Counted from the stretch's first letter, positions 11,706 through 23,079 are shown. The stretch: 64,000 bases of DNA from Nothopassalora personata (GCA_033816765.1 CM066295.1:2480001-2544000), one strand, 5' to 3'. Translations and numbers: made by a program. The notes: generated from the sequence alone by a model not told the origin.

Positions 11706-13249
11706 TGCACGAGGTAATAAGCAATGAGATTACTGGGGTACAACCGATCGGATACAGTCGAGGACAGGCATGTGAACATGGCGTCCAGACAGTGCCGCAC
11801 ACGTGAGCGTGTCGTATTGACAGCGTCGGCTGCTGACAGGCACTGAGAACGATCAGCCTCTATCCGTCAGCAGCTGTTGCGGTTTTGCCACCTGATTGGA
11901 TCGTTCCTGACAAGCAAAAGCATCGATCATCAAGGAAGGTGGCACGCTACACACCAAAATGGCCGTGGACTTCTTCGCCGAGCACTAGGTTCTACTGTAA
12001 CGCAGCGCAAACCACTGAAGACCAGCTGTGATTCGTCAGGTAAGGCATATATTGTTGCAATGTGGATCCCGCGCAACCAGGCCCGTGGAACTACATAACC
12101 AAACGGTTTCCCGCATCGCTCGTTAATCCTAGCAAAACCCGGGATTGCAGCAAATCGGCGAACGGCGACAGTGCGGCAGCTGAAATCGAGTTGTGACCTC
12201 CGGTGCTTAGTTCTATTATCACGCGCTACTCGGCACTCACTTGCACACAACACAATCGCTGGGCCGGTGTATCGTTTGACAAAGGTTCCCATGTCTGGCG
12301 CAGGTTGAACTGCTGCGAAAGGCCGGTGCGCAGTCGGTGATGCTTATGTAGCAAGAGGCGAGCAAACATGAAAAGGGCGCCGCAGATGCCAGAAGATTCC
12401 GTGTACAGTACACGCGTCGGCGTCGCGGCTCGTCGTGATGAGCACTTCGGAGGAGCACCGCAGAAGGCAGCCGTGGGCTCTAGAGGGATAGCGTGCGACC
12501 GGTGCGATGACGGGCCCTTGGGTGGTGCAACGATGTTTGATGTACAGTACAGTACAGTGACAAGATGCGAGCACCCTTGGCCGTGTTTCCTGTACAGTAA
12601 AGCTAGCCGGTCGCTAACAGACCGAGTCCATCACACGGTGGGGAGCGGCAGGAGAGATGAAGTGCGGTCGCGAGAAGAAAAGTCGCTTTACCGGGAACAC
12701 TCTTCGGCCAGGATCCCGTCTTGGTGACAGCTTGGCATGTTCCAATAGAGGCTCTGTTCAACATCGCACGCAGTGAAGACTGTCTCCACGGCGTATCCCA
12801 TCTTTCAGTGCCGGGCCCGAAGCGGTCGGACAGCTGAAGTCATTGTCGTCAGTCCTGCTGAACACAGTCGAGAAAGCTGAGTGCGATTATATCGAGTACA
12901 GTCGACCTGATTGATCATTATCATAGAGAAGGGAGAAATGAGAGTAGCAACGCAGCAAACAAAGAACAGAAGTGACGCGCTGTTCACTGTGCTATGCTAT
13001 AAACTCCATGGGGGAAGCCACTGCCGGCTGAAGCACCATCTGCATCACTGACTGTGCCGCAATGTTCTCATGTAGCTCCGCGCTGGGCGTTATTGGCGAC
13101 GAACGCAACATGGAGACTATCGTCGGCGTCAGCTTGACATTGCTGTTGCTCTACTTCCTCTCATACCACACCCGGGCAGCTAGCATACTAGTCGGCTGTC
13201 ACCGTTGCGGGGAGAACATGCTAATAGCGGCGAGCTCATACGAATGTTG
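11706..13249. other. Intergenic region with repeated TGTACAGTA motifs
   Basis: Lies between the intact GT25-like gene and its broken inverted copy. No convincing coding frame. TGTACAGTA occurs at 12402-12410, 12541-12549 (followed by overlapping repeats to about 12557) and 12591-12599. A short hydrophobic frame from the ATG at 13062 may be a remnant of the membrane anchor of the decayed glycosyltransferase. Confidence 0.45.
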
Positions 13250-13815
13250 CAGGAAGGTAAGGGGTCGCTCACGAATGCTTCGCTGACGAACATTACATCG
13301 CCCTTGTGCTCGAAGGTGACGACTGGGCCATTCGGATCAAGGCTCAGATGCACGAATTCGCAAGAGCTTCACCACAGCTATTGCAGCAAGACCAGCAAGA
13401 CTGTAACCTCGAGCTTTCAAACTTTGGGTCCTGCATCCAGGACACCAAGCTCCCTTCTCTGGATTGGCCATTGTGGTTCCATATTTCCAGGTGGTAAGGG
13501 CGGCGAGGCGCCTGTTGGCAGAGTCATCTTTCAGGATGACCAGACGGTACCCGAGCCGCAGCACCTTAACTGCGAGTGGGGCGAAAGAGACCTCATTAAG
13601 GAATATTCAACCCATACTCGAATCAATGTGTGATGATGGTCTCTTCGGCCGGCCTCCCCATACATATGTCTCCGTACAACCACAGCTGTTCCAGCACCAT
13701 CGACCTATAGGATCTAAGTCGAAATTCAGCGGTATCTCGGATCATGGAAACATCCGCTGGACCACTTGCCCGAACTTTGAGAAGCGGCTACACAGAACGG
13801 AAGTTTCACCTTTAA
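13250..13815 (+). pseudogene. Decayed GT25-type glycosyltransferase, inverted paralogue of the gene at 10,286-11,705
   Basis: Three blocks match the intact paralogue in order but lie in three frames. Block 1 (13,282-13,380) reads LVLEGDDWAIRIKAQMHEFA, against LILEADVDWDIRIHQQMRDFA. Block 2 (about 13,465-13,630) reads LLWIGHCG, then PVGRVIFQDDQTVPEPQHL and EWGERDLIKEYSTHTR, and ends in a stop. Block 3 (13,665-13,800) reads VQPQLFQHHRPIG and GNIRWTT. Two frame changes and a loss of about 40 codons between blocks 2 and 3 (the segment that contains QQGARNALWELGL in the intact copy) show that it cannot make the enzyme. Borders are approximate. Its strand is opposite to the intact gene, so the pair is an inverted duplication. 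Confidence 0.85.
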
Positions 13816-13945
13816 CCGAGCAGTTTCATATTCCCTGCATACTACGCCATTTCTTCAACATTGGAGGGGTATAACACGTTGACCTGTCGCAACGCCGACG
13901 ACGGTCCACCAAACCTTGCTCAATCGCTGACTGAAATCCTTCACG

Positions 13946-14820
13946 ATGCATCACGCAACGTCCCTCCTGGCATCTACGGCGGCATGCGTTGTCACCGCCA
14001 TTGCACGAACCGTCCACCTGGCCGGCGACAGCACGATGGTTGCCACTGGAAATAATGATGGCACCGCCGGTTGGGGCAAATACCTCCCCGACTACATCAG
14101 CCTGGATGTCAACAACAAAGCTGTTGCAGGTCGATCAGCCCGTAGCTACACCCGCGAAGGTCGCTTCACTTCTTTGGCCCAAGAGGTCCAGCAAGGCGAC
14201 TACGTAGTGATTGAGTTCGGTCACAACGATGGTGGCAGCCTGTCATCAACAGACAATGGCCGCACTGACTGCCCCCCGACCGGCGCAGAAGGCTATGCTG
14301 CGACATGCAAAACTACCTACAAGTAAGTGGTGCCACCTCATCAACATTTACACTCTACACGGCCATACTAAACACCAACAGCGGCTCATCCGAAACAGTG
14401 CTGACGTACTACGCCTACCTGGTCAACGCCTCCGCGCTCTTCCAATCCAAAGGCGCCAACGTCATCATCTCCAGCCCCACACCCAACAACGTCTGGGAAG
14501 GCGGCAAGTACGCATACAGCCCTACCAAATTCGTGGGTTACGCGCGTGACGCGGCCAACCACTCCAAATCCACCTTCGTAGACCACCAGAACTACACCGC
14601 CGCACAGTACAAAAGCCTTGGCAATGAAACTGTGAATTCTTACTATCCGCACGATCACACCCACACGAGTCCTGAGGGAGCCAACGTGGTCGCGAAAGCT
14701 TTTGTGCAGGCGTTGGAAGCGACCAACAGTGGATTGAAAGACTTCATCAACAAAACCCGAGCTGTCTCACGAAGGGACCTCTCTCTCCCTCTTAGTAGTG
14801 GCATCAATCAATCAACTTGA
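13946..14820 (+). CDS. Rhamnogalacturonan acetylesterase (CE12, SGNH hydrolase), secreted
   Basis: Removes acetyl groups from the rhamnogalacturonan I backbone of pectin outside the cell. Two exons: 13946-14322 and 14382-14820, with a 59-bp GT-AG intron, giving 271 residues. The N terminus [20 protein letters not shown] is a signal peptide. SGNH blocks seen are LAGDST (catalytic Ser), [18 protein letters not shown] (Gly block), [11 protein letters not shown] (Asn block) and the C-terminal [10 protein letters not shown] (Asp and His). Splicing restores [17 protein letters not shown], matching the family. N-glycosylation sites (NET, NHS, NYT) fit secretion. The C-terminal 25 residues are a variable basic tail. 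This is the last gene before the repeat block, about 110 bp from its border. Confidence 0.95.
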
Positions 14821-16221
14821 TCTGTTTTGGCTTGCTTCTTGCCAAATTTTTCCTTTCAGTCAATCAAGCAAGGTTGTATAACACGTAGTCAAGTAATATG
14901 CGATGTTGTCAGTCAAGTCAGGCAAGTAAGCAAGTACGTGTAGCCGTGTCGGTCCCCCTACACCCGCGAAGCGGGTCTCGGCCACCCCAATCAGATCGCT
15001 TATCTTAGTGATATTAGTAAGGTTTTCTTAACGCGTCATAGGTATTAGTTAGTACCCTAATTGTTTAGTTGAATTATTCACTTGCTTAGGCTTATATGTT
15101 AATTAATTCAAGGACTGGTTTTAAGTAGATAGTATATTATATATATCTATCTTAAACTATATATACTTAAAAAGAATAGGTATAAGTAAATAACTAATCT
15201 AGTTACGTAAATGGATCTTAAGCTTTAAGTGTAATTGTACTAGATTATAATATACTTCCTTAGCTCTTATAGCTACTTATAGATAAATAAGCTAGTTACT
15301 ATATTATTATATAATCCTATAGGCTTATATATGCCTATAGGTTACCTCTTTCTCTTTTCCTCTTATAATATTAGTACCCTTATATTATATTACTTTAGCT
15401 TTCTATATATTAGGTTTAGTATAATCTAATAATATTATAAGTTAAGAAGATAAGCTTAATTAGGTTTATTCTCGGGCTAATAAAAAGTAGAGGGAGAGTA
15501 ATAAAGTAGTAGTTGTCTTAGTCTTATAAAGACTTAAGAAATAGTATAGTAGAGATTAGGTTTTAGTATATTCTAAACAGTAATATTAAATAGTAAGTTA
15601 AATATATTAAAACTATAAGGGATTCTTAGCGTTCCTAAATATAAAGGAAATTATTCTTTAAATAGAGTAATACTCTATTATAACTCTATCTACTCTATTT
15701 AAGCTCTATAAGGGCGAGATGTCGTACTTAGTCGTTACCTTAGTTATATCTTTATATTCTCTATTTAGCATTTCAATGCTAAAATAGAGTATATTACGTA
15801 TAGGTTAGTAATTCTAGCTTCCTACGGAACTAAACCGTAATACTATCCCCATTCTAGCCTAGCTTTACCTCGAAGCTTAATAGCGGATATATTCTTGTTC
15901 TTTTACTTTAGTAATAATATTTCCTTCTTCTTCTTATAAACGCCGTACCTCCCGATCCTCGACCCTTAGCCGCGAATCTTTAGCTACTAACATTACTACC
16001 GAAGGATACGAGATAGCGCCCTACTTAAACTACCGTAATACTCGCATTAAGCCTAGGGAATTAATACCTCGTTATATCCTAGGTCCGCGTTTAAAGAAGT
16101 GTTCTAAGTATATAAGAAAAAATTATAAGTCCTATAATATAAGCTTATTCTATACTTAGTAGGAACGGCTAAGGAATACTTGCGATAAGTTACGTCGTAA
16201 TATTATTAACGACTAATAGGT
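14821..16221. repeat. Left border of the AT-rich, RIP-affected repeat block
   Basis: Base composition changes abruptly after about 14,930. A small hairpin (ACCCGC-GAA-GCGGGT, 14,962-14,976) sits in the last GC-rich stretch. From about 15,000 the sequence becomes rich in TA with very little CA or TG, the signature of CpA-to-TpA RIP. No intact frame. One recognisable relic gene near 15,990-16,219 is listed separately; the rest I cannot assign. Confidence 0.7.
15990..16219 (+). pseudogene. RIP-destroyed Zn2Cys6-like coiled-coil accessory gene of a retroelement
   Basis: The frame from 16,010 reads IAPYLNYRNTRIKPREL, then PRYILGPRLKKCSKYIRKNY and KSYNI. It aligns with the intact antisense gene at 36,382-36,990 (MAPCHHCRAARVPALAERPK, then GKCSECIRKGYSDCDV). 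The six Cys positions keep exactly the spacing X2, X13, X8, X2, X7. Five of the six are now Tyr, the expected result of TGY-to-TAY RIP. Two in-frame TAG codons follow, one where the intact protein has Trp. The reading direction is toward the LTR-like repeat at 16,222. The parent element is unresolved. Confidence 0.7.
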
Positions 16222-16571
16222 TGAGCTGACCTTAGGTTTGGAGGGGGGTCCCTTAGGTCCAACTTGCCCTAATTTCATTTAGGTTTGATTGGACATTTAG
16301 GTAAGCTAGTAGGACCTAGTATAGCTATTAAAATATATACTACGCAGCTGAGCATTATAAGCGTAGCATTAAGGTAACAATTTAATTCATACCTCTCGAG
16401 TAGAGGGCATAGGGGTTTAGGTCCGCTAATCCTCTTGTTTATCTAGCTACTACGCTACTCGTCACGTAACCTAATTTTACGGTCCCGGGACCGGTAAATA
16501 CCTCTACTTACATAAGCGCCGCTCCACACTACCACAACTCGGACAGGCCTACATAGGGTAGTTAGTAGACA
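16222..16571 (+). repeat. LTR-like repeat, left copy (partner 39,242-39,595)
   Basis: About 350 bp repeated in the same orientation 23 kb away, differing mostly by C/T and G/A transitions. The right copy starts TGTCGACC and ends GTAGACA, with TG..CA-type inverted ends. The left copy ends the same way but its start is mutated. Both hold TCACGTRACC and a GC-rich palindrome. Similarity extends roughly 20 bp to the left. They may be the LTRs of the oldest element, or two separate solo LTRs; no matching target duplication was found. Confidence 0.6.
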
Positions 16572-16639
16572 TTATTTTAGTAGTTAATGAGGGGGGGTAT
16601 TAAGTGTACACCCGGTAGCGTATTAGCATCTAGTTTATA

Positions 16640-16790
16640 AGGTTAAAATCACGGTTTAAGGTCTAAGGTTCACGGTTAAGGTTATTACTTAAGGTTAAGG
16701 TTTAAGGTTAAGGTCTACGGTTAAGGTTTACGGTTAAGGTTTACGGTTAAGGTCGACTAAGGTCGAAAACACTTAAGGTCTAAGGTATTT
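16640..16790. repeat. Degenerate short tandem repeat (GGTTAAGGTYTACGGTTAAGG-like)
   Basis: A run of irregular 6-13 bp units built from TTAAGG and TTACGG. It resembles, but is not, the TTAGGG telomere repeat of filamentous fungi. It lies between the LTR-like repeat and the left LTR of element B1. Confidence 0.6.
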
Positions 16791-16880
16791 AGCAATAATT
16801 ACGGTTATAAGGTCCTATTAAGTAACAACTAGTATTAGCACATTCTAAAGTAAGTACTACGTAACAATAGATACGGCTAC

Positions 16881-17076
16881 TATAAGGGGCAGCCTAGTAG
16901 CTAACCCTTATATGTAGCCTTACATATAACATACGGTCGCGACCGGCTACTAAGCCGCACGTAACACGTATACGTACACCTTACGACGCGCGATGCGTCT
17001 TAAATAAAAGGCAAGAATTAGTTTATCTACGACTAGTAGGTCGTAGGCGTACTATACATTACGACATCCCTTAACA
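16881..17076 (+). repeat. 5' LTR of element B1
   Basis: 196 bp, closely matching 23,386-23,580 apart from RIP-type transitions. Its first bases read TATAAGGGG where the other LTR has TGTAAGGGG (TG to TA). Confidence 0.85.
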
Positions 17077-17125
17077 GTTCTAATTCTTCTCTTTGTTATA
17101 ATCTATACACGCTATAGAGTCCAAA

Positions 17126-18235
17126 CGCGACGACAGTAGCGCTACGCCTACGGCTCCCCTAAGCCCTAGGGCCTAGTAATAAGCGAGGCGTGTAGCCTTA
17201 GTCGTAAGGAGGGATGCCCTTTAGGTAGAGGTTAAGGAGAAGGGGATATAGAGGGAGATTAAACAGTTAGAGATCTTACGGGACGTAAGCGTACCGCCGG
17301 CGGACCCTTAGGGCGAATCCGGCGGAGAACTATCCCCTACTCCCCCTCCCCCTCCTCTATCTATAGTAACTAACGATAATATCGTAGCTCGAGGCGCGGT
17401 CGTATCGCATGCGACACGTTTACGTCTTAAAGAACCTACGCCTTTTAGAGGGGACTCGATTAAGAAAGTACGGGTATTCCTAAGGGAGCTCTCTCTTATC
17501 TTTACCCTCTTAGGCGGCACGTATACGACGAACGAGTTAAAGGTCCTATATAGGGTTATATACCTAAGCGGAGAGGTAAGTAAGCGATAGTACGCTAACT
17601 ATAGCGTCCTTAACCTTAAAGGGTATATATACTAGGACTTTAAGGAGTTCTATCGAGACGTATGCGGTAACCCTATAAACCGCGTACTTAACGTAATGTT
17701 AGAGTATAAGGCGGTGAAATAGAAGGATAACTAGATAGTACGTTAGTTTACGACTAAGCTAGATGTTATAGAGGATTAGTTAGGGGACTATACGGAGGCG
17801 TAACGCGTGCGACATATACTCGCTAAGCTTACGCCTAGCCTACGGTCCGTAATCGTTAAGTTTCATGACATCCTAATAACTAGAGAGGAACTAGTAATCC
17901 TAGCTTCGCGTATTAAAAGCACGGAGCGTAGTAGCGGAGGGTACGACCGCGGGCAGTATAGTCGCCGTAGGCGAGAGACTAAGGGCGACTAAGGACGAAG
18001 CGATCGTAGCTCGAAGTAGTAGAAGCATAGTTAGGCGTCGCGCGACCCGGGTACGAGTTACTAGCGGGACGCCGGCGGATCGTCTATAACCTTTGATAGG
18101 ACCGAAGCGGAGTACTATAGATGCTATAAGAAGGGTTACATTAAGACGGATTGCCCGAATAGGCACCTATAGAAGGACCGTAACGCGTAAGCGGTTCGTA
18201 GGGTAGACGCTACGAAGGCTCTAACTAAGAAGGGT
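17126..18235 (+). pseudogene. Gag of element B1, RIP-inactivated
   Basis: Reading through TAG/TAA as Gln/Trp gives a gag-like protein. It has a charged N terminus, a Pro-rich stretch near 17,335-17,365, and a retrotransposon gag core (LRLKEPTPFRGDSIKKVRVF to QRVRHILAKLTPSLRSVI). A zinc knuckle lies at 18,110-18,160 (YYRCYKKGYIKTDCPN), its first Cys apparently changed to Tyr and its His also to Tyr. A 99-bp in-frame tandem duplication lies immediately downstream. Confidence 0.8.
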
Positions 18236-18433
18236 AGCGACTAGGGAAAAGGTAGAGGACTAGAAGTAGGTCGCTCCTAAGTCCGAGTTTTCCTAAAGTC
18301 GACCCTTTAAGGCGAGTAGATATGTGTCTAGCGTAGCGACTAGGGAAAAGGTAGAGGACTATAAGTAGGTCGCTCCTAAGTCCGAGTTTTCCTAAAGTCG
18401 ACCCTTTAAGGCGAGTAGATACGTGTCTAGCGC
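18236..18433 (+). repeat. 99-bp tandem duplication at the gag-pol junction of B1
   Basis: Two nearly identical 99-bp units, 18,236-18,334 and 18,335-18,433, differing at a few transition sites. The length equals 33 codons. The related minus-strand copy B2 appears to hold a single unit near 49,380-49,480. Confidence 0.75.
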
Positions 18434-21400
18434 GTTACTTACGAGGCGCAGTCGAGACTCGTAAGGGCTTTCGCGAGGCTACGTTTCTCCTAGATAACTG
18501 TACGGATCTTAGCCTAGTATCGTATAAGTATGTACTCCGACATTAAATATAACCTATTAATAGGGCAAGGCTACCGAAGTTAAAGTCGTATACGCATAAC
18601 CTAGGGTATTGCTACGGCGCCTTTACGGTTCGGCTGCGACTCGCTAATAACGCGGGAGTAGAGCGCGTAAGTAACGCTATCTACTACGCGGTACCTATAG
18701 GTAGGCCATTGGTAATTTTAGGTAGACCCTAGAGGCACCGCAATCGGATCGTAAAGAGCGATTATAAGGACTAGTAGTACTACGGTATAGAGACGCCTAC
18801 GATTTAGTAGCGTAACGTACGCGAGTTCCTTAGGGATCTCGAGAGCTTAAAGCAGGTTTATGCGATAAGTGTTCGGGCTATTACTATAGTAGTACCCGAA
18901 GGAGAGGGCCCCTCGTAGCCTAAAGAATTTGTAGACTTCCGAGATATATACGCACCTAATAAGTAGGCGAAGCGTAAGATATCCGATAGGGTTAAGTATA
19001 CGATTAATCTCGTTAAAGGAAAGAAACCCCCTTTTAAGCCGCTATACTACCAGTCCTTAACTAAGCTAGAGGCCTTAAAGGAGTACCTTACGTAAGCAAT
19101 AGAGAAGGGGTAGATTAGGCGATCCGTAAGCGAGGCGGGTACGCCTATCTTATTCGTGCTAAAGAAAGACGGCACCCTTAGGCTCTATATAGACTATAGA
19201 GGCTTAAATGAGATTATAGTAAAGAACCGATACCCCCTACCCCTAATTAGCGAGACGCTAGATAGGCTGTTAGGTTCTAGGTTCTTCACTATAATCGATT
19301 TAAAGGACGCCTACTATCGTATCCCTATTAAGCGAGGCGATAAGTAGAAGACTACGTTTCGTACGCAATACGGACACTACGAGTACCTAGTAATGCCGTT
19401 CGGGTTAACTAACGTACTAGCAACCTTTTAAGGGTATATTAATAAGGCGCTAACCGGCTTAGTTAATAACATTTACGTAGTCTACCTAGATAATATCCTT
19501 ATCTATAGCGAGACGCGTAAGATATACGTACGAGCCGTACGCGAAGTACTTACGAGGCTACGGAAGTTTGCTCTATTCGCAAACCCTAAGAAGTGTCGCT
19601 TCTTCTAGGAGAATACCAAGTTCCTAGGATTCATCGTAAGCGTCGTAGGTGTATCGATAGATAGGAGTAGGGTAGCCGCAATCGAGGAATAGCCTACGCC
19701 TACGAGTTTTTATAAGGTTCAATCCTTCCTAGGATTCTATAACTTCTATAGGCGCTTTATCGAAGGGTACTCGAGGATTACGAAGCTATTAATAGACCTA
19801 CTAAAGGGATGTAAGAATGGCAAGAAGCAAGGGCCTCTTATATAGTCCGCTTACGAGGAGTAAGCGTTCTAACGGCTAAAAGCTAGGTTCCTCGGAGCAC
19901 CTATCCTAAGGCACTTCGATCCTTCGTTACGTACGAGGGTTAAGACGGATGCCTTAGGTTTTACGATTATAGGCATTATCTCTTAGCTATTTAGGACTAA
20001 GTAGCATCCAATTGCCTTCTATTTACGTAAGATAATACTAGCCGAGTGTAACTACGAGACGTACGATTAGGAGCTACTTATAGTAGTTAAGGCTTTTAAG
20101 TATTAGAGGCTATACTTAGAGGGCGCTACGTATACGGTGCGAGTACTAGTCGACTACGCTAACCTATAGGGCTTTATAATAGTAAAGTAGCTAAATAGGC
20201 GGTAAGCTCGATAGGCTACGTTCCTATAGTCTTTTAATTTTATAGTAGAGTATCGGCCGGGTAAGACTAACCTAGCCGACGCGCCTTCGAGACGTAGTAA
20301 CTACGTAGCTATAACGCAATAAACTTCGAACTTACTACCTACCTTATAAAGTAAGCTATCTTTCTAGAAGGAGTCTCTAGAAGGGATAAGCGAGCCGACG
20401 GTAAAGCGCGTGCTTACTACCTACGAGGCGATATAGGGCGACATAGGCGCGGTAATAGTAGTGCGGAGAGGTGACCTTCCCTATTAAGACAAGCCGTCGT
20501 TACTAGTAGTAGTGTGCGCTACAGTAATATAGGGTTAAGCTTATAGCTCGACGGGTAAGTTAATCCTACTCTTAATAAAGATCGCGTAGTAGTAAGACGA
20601 CTAGTGTATCGTATACTTAGCGTAGGCGCTAAGCGCGAGGGACGCTAAGGGATAGCATATAAAGGATAACCTTATGTACTACGGAGACGCGATCGTAGTA
20701 CCTAGGGATTACGTAATTAGGTCGCATCTAATTCGTATACACTACGACGACGTCCTCGCGGGTTACTTTAGAAGGACTAAGACTAAAGAGCTATTACGAC
20801 GTAATTATTAGTAGGACTCACTTAGTACGGACGTAAAGCAATACGTCTAAGCCTATAGAACCTACTAGGGTTCGAAGGCTAAACGCTATCGACCCTATAG
20901 TAGGCTATAACCGCTTCCTAGACCGGAGCGGCCGTAGTAGGAAATCACTATAGATTTCATTACGGACCTACCTCTAAGTACGCGAGCCGGTTACGTGTAT
21001 AATACGATCCTAGTAATAGTCGATCGCTACTTAAAAATGAGCTTATACATCCCGACGACGAAGAATTATATAGCCGTAGAGCTTACGAGGCTCCTACGAG
21101 ACGAAGTCGTGCGATACTATAGTGTCCCGTTAGGCATAGTAAGCGACCGAGGTCCGGTCTTCACTAGTCAGTTTTAGAGTAACTTCTACTTCGAGGCGCG
21201 TATAAAGCGTAAGCTATCTACGGCCTTTCACCCTTAGATAGACGGCTAAACTAAGAGGGTAAACTAAACCCTCGAATAATATCTTCGTTATTACTGTAGT
21301 AACAATTAAACTAAGTAGGCTAAGTGGCTTGCAGTTACTAAATTCGTAGCTAATAATAGCATCTACCTAATACTACGCATAAGTCCGTTCGAGATAGCGT

Positions 21401-22005
21401 ACGGTTAGCGACCTAAGATTGCCCCTACACTAACTAGATCTCGAGACGAGACCTAGGGGGGAGAAGTACTAGTAGCGGTAACAGCTACGAGTCGCATACG
21501 AAAACTACGCGCTACACTCGAGGAGCGATAGAAGGCTATAGTAGAAAGCTAGGCTCGCTACTATAATAAGACCCACTAAGCTAAGACCTACCGCGTAGGT
21601 AACTTAGTCCTATTATTAACGAAGAACCTTAAGTTAGCAGTGCTAAAGAAGAAGATAGGTCCGAAGTTTATCGGCCTATACCGCATTACGGACGCTATCG
21701 GTTCGTAGGCGTACCGCCTAGCGCTACTAGCCGACTTAAGGCTCTATAACGTCTTCTATATCTCTCTCCTCGAGCCGTATATCGGTAGCGATAAGGATAG
21801 ACCCGTACCCCCTCTAGCTAATAAGGACGGAGAGTATAAGGTAGAGGCAGTACTAGATAGGCGTAAGCGTAAGAGTAAGCTGTAGTATCTAGTCTAGTAG
21901 AAGGACTAGCTAGAGGAGTATAATAGCTAGGAACCGGCGGAGGGCCTTGCAAATGCGGATCGCATAGTAGCCGACTATAAGGCGTTAAGGAGAAGTAAAT
22001 AAGAC
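18434..22005 (+). pseudogene. Pol of element B1 (protease, RT, RNase H, integrase, chromodomain), RIP-inactivated
   Basis: One reading frame interrupted by many TAG/TAA codons. In order: a protease-like segment (LLDNCTDLSLVS; catalytic motif degraded), RT from about 19,150 ([16 protein letters not shown], then [20 protein letters not shown]), and the RT active site near 19,484 reading YLDNILI instead of YLDD. RNase H follows near 19,950 (TDALGF), then integrase around 20,700-21,300 (DFITDLPLS, DRGPVFTSQF and FHPQIDGQTKRVNQTLEQYL). A chromodomain-like end (KVEAVLDRRKRKSKLQYLVQ) lies near 21,840. Intact short frames at 19,156-19,347 and 20,995-21,177 are fragments of it. Confidence 0.9.
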
Positions 22006-22041
22006 TAGTATAGGAGCGCTAGAGCATAAACAAAACTTTTC

Positions 22042-23079
22042 TTAACTATAAACAAAACAAAAGCTAAAGAGTAGCGCGCCTACTAGGGGCCACGTAGAGT
22101 AGTAGTAGGCGAGGAGCCCGCGAGTAGCGTGTAAGGCGAACGCCTTAGTTGTCGTTACGTAGTAACTTAGGTAGGAACGCCTAGTCGGCGGCAGTAGTAT
22201 TAATGTTCTACGCCTATAGGAACTAGGACTACGGTTAGTAGGGTACACGTATACGAGGAACATACAACTCACGGCGCGGCCGAGTTCGAACAGCCTATTA
22301 AGGGCGCGGTTCTGCTCCTACTAGAGCGCGAGGGCTTCGGCGGCGGGGGCGGCGGTAGTAGTAGCGGCGGTAGAAGCACGTATACGGGTTGCCCCGGCAC
22401 GCTTATGCTTATAGGCATTAAATTGCCTAATAGCCTATAGAAAGGGTTAGCCGAAGCATAGGAGACGTACTAGAACCCCCGTACGCGAGTAGTAGTCGAC
22501 TCGTAGGAGCGAAGTAGTAACTTACCTCCGTAATGTCGTTACCTAGCTAGGTACATAGGCGGATCTACTCTACTAGCTCCTACTACTAGAGGTCTATAGG
22601 CGCCTAGCCTATTATAGCCGTAAGGAAGTCGCGCTAGGAGCGCGCGGCGCGTAGGCGACTTACTAGCGAGGCGATGGCGTAGCTAGTGTTAGGTACGTAG
22701 CTATGTCTATTACGCCTATAGCGGCTACACTTCCTTAGGAGCTCGCCGGTAGTAACACTATTACAGTTATCGGCCTCGTCTAGTAAGTAGTTAGTATACG
22801 GATCGTAGGCGGCGCGCGTAGAGACTTACCCCTAACGAAGTATAGGAGGCACCGTATGTATATATTAATCCGCTACGAGAGCTTAGTAGCGGGCGAGGGC
22901 GTTAGTAGCTACGAGGGAGATGCTAGTCGCTTGCGACTACTAGGCGTTCTAGGTGCGTTACGTACTAGAGCCGCCTAGCGGCGCTCGTCTTCTAAGGGGC
23001 TAGTAGTACTATCGCTACTAGTACTACTAGAGGAGGCGGAGCGGCTAGAGAATAGCGGCGAGGAGGGCCCGTCCGACAT
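22042..23079 (-). pseudogene. Antisense accessory gene of element B1, RIP-damaged
   Basis: A minus-strand frame starts at the ATG 23,077-23,079 (MSDGPSSPLFSSRSASSSSTS). It can be followed through a Ser/Thr-rich region, a basic stretch, a conserved-looking core (CNSVTTGELLRKCSRYRRNR) and a Gln/Arg-rich helical C-terminal half to about 22,042. Several TAG codons occur where Gln is likely. The homologous frame in B3 keeps the core (CNSITTGELLKKYRRYR), which supports real coding in the ancestor. It is convergent to pol and begins about 310 bp inside the 3' LTR. The family is not recognised; KCSxY recalls the KCSEC motif of the intact accessory gene at 36,382. Confidence 0.55.

Noticed and set aside
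14962..14976. Hairpin ACCCGC-GAA-GCGGGT, considered as a Helitron 3' end
   Set aside because: No CTRR end follows and no Rep/helicase motif is nearby.
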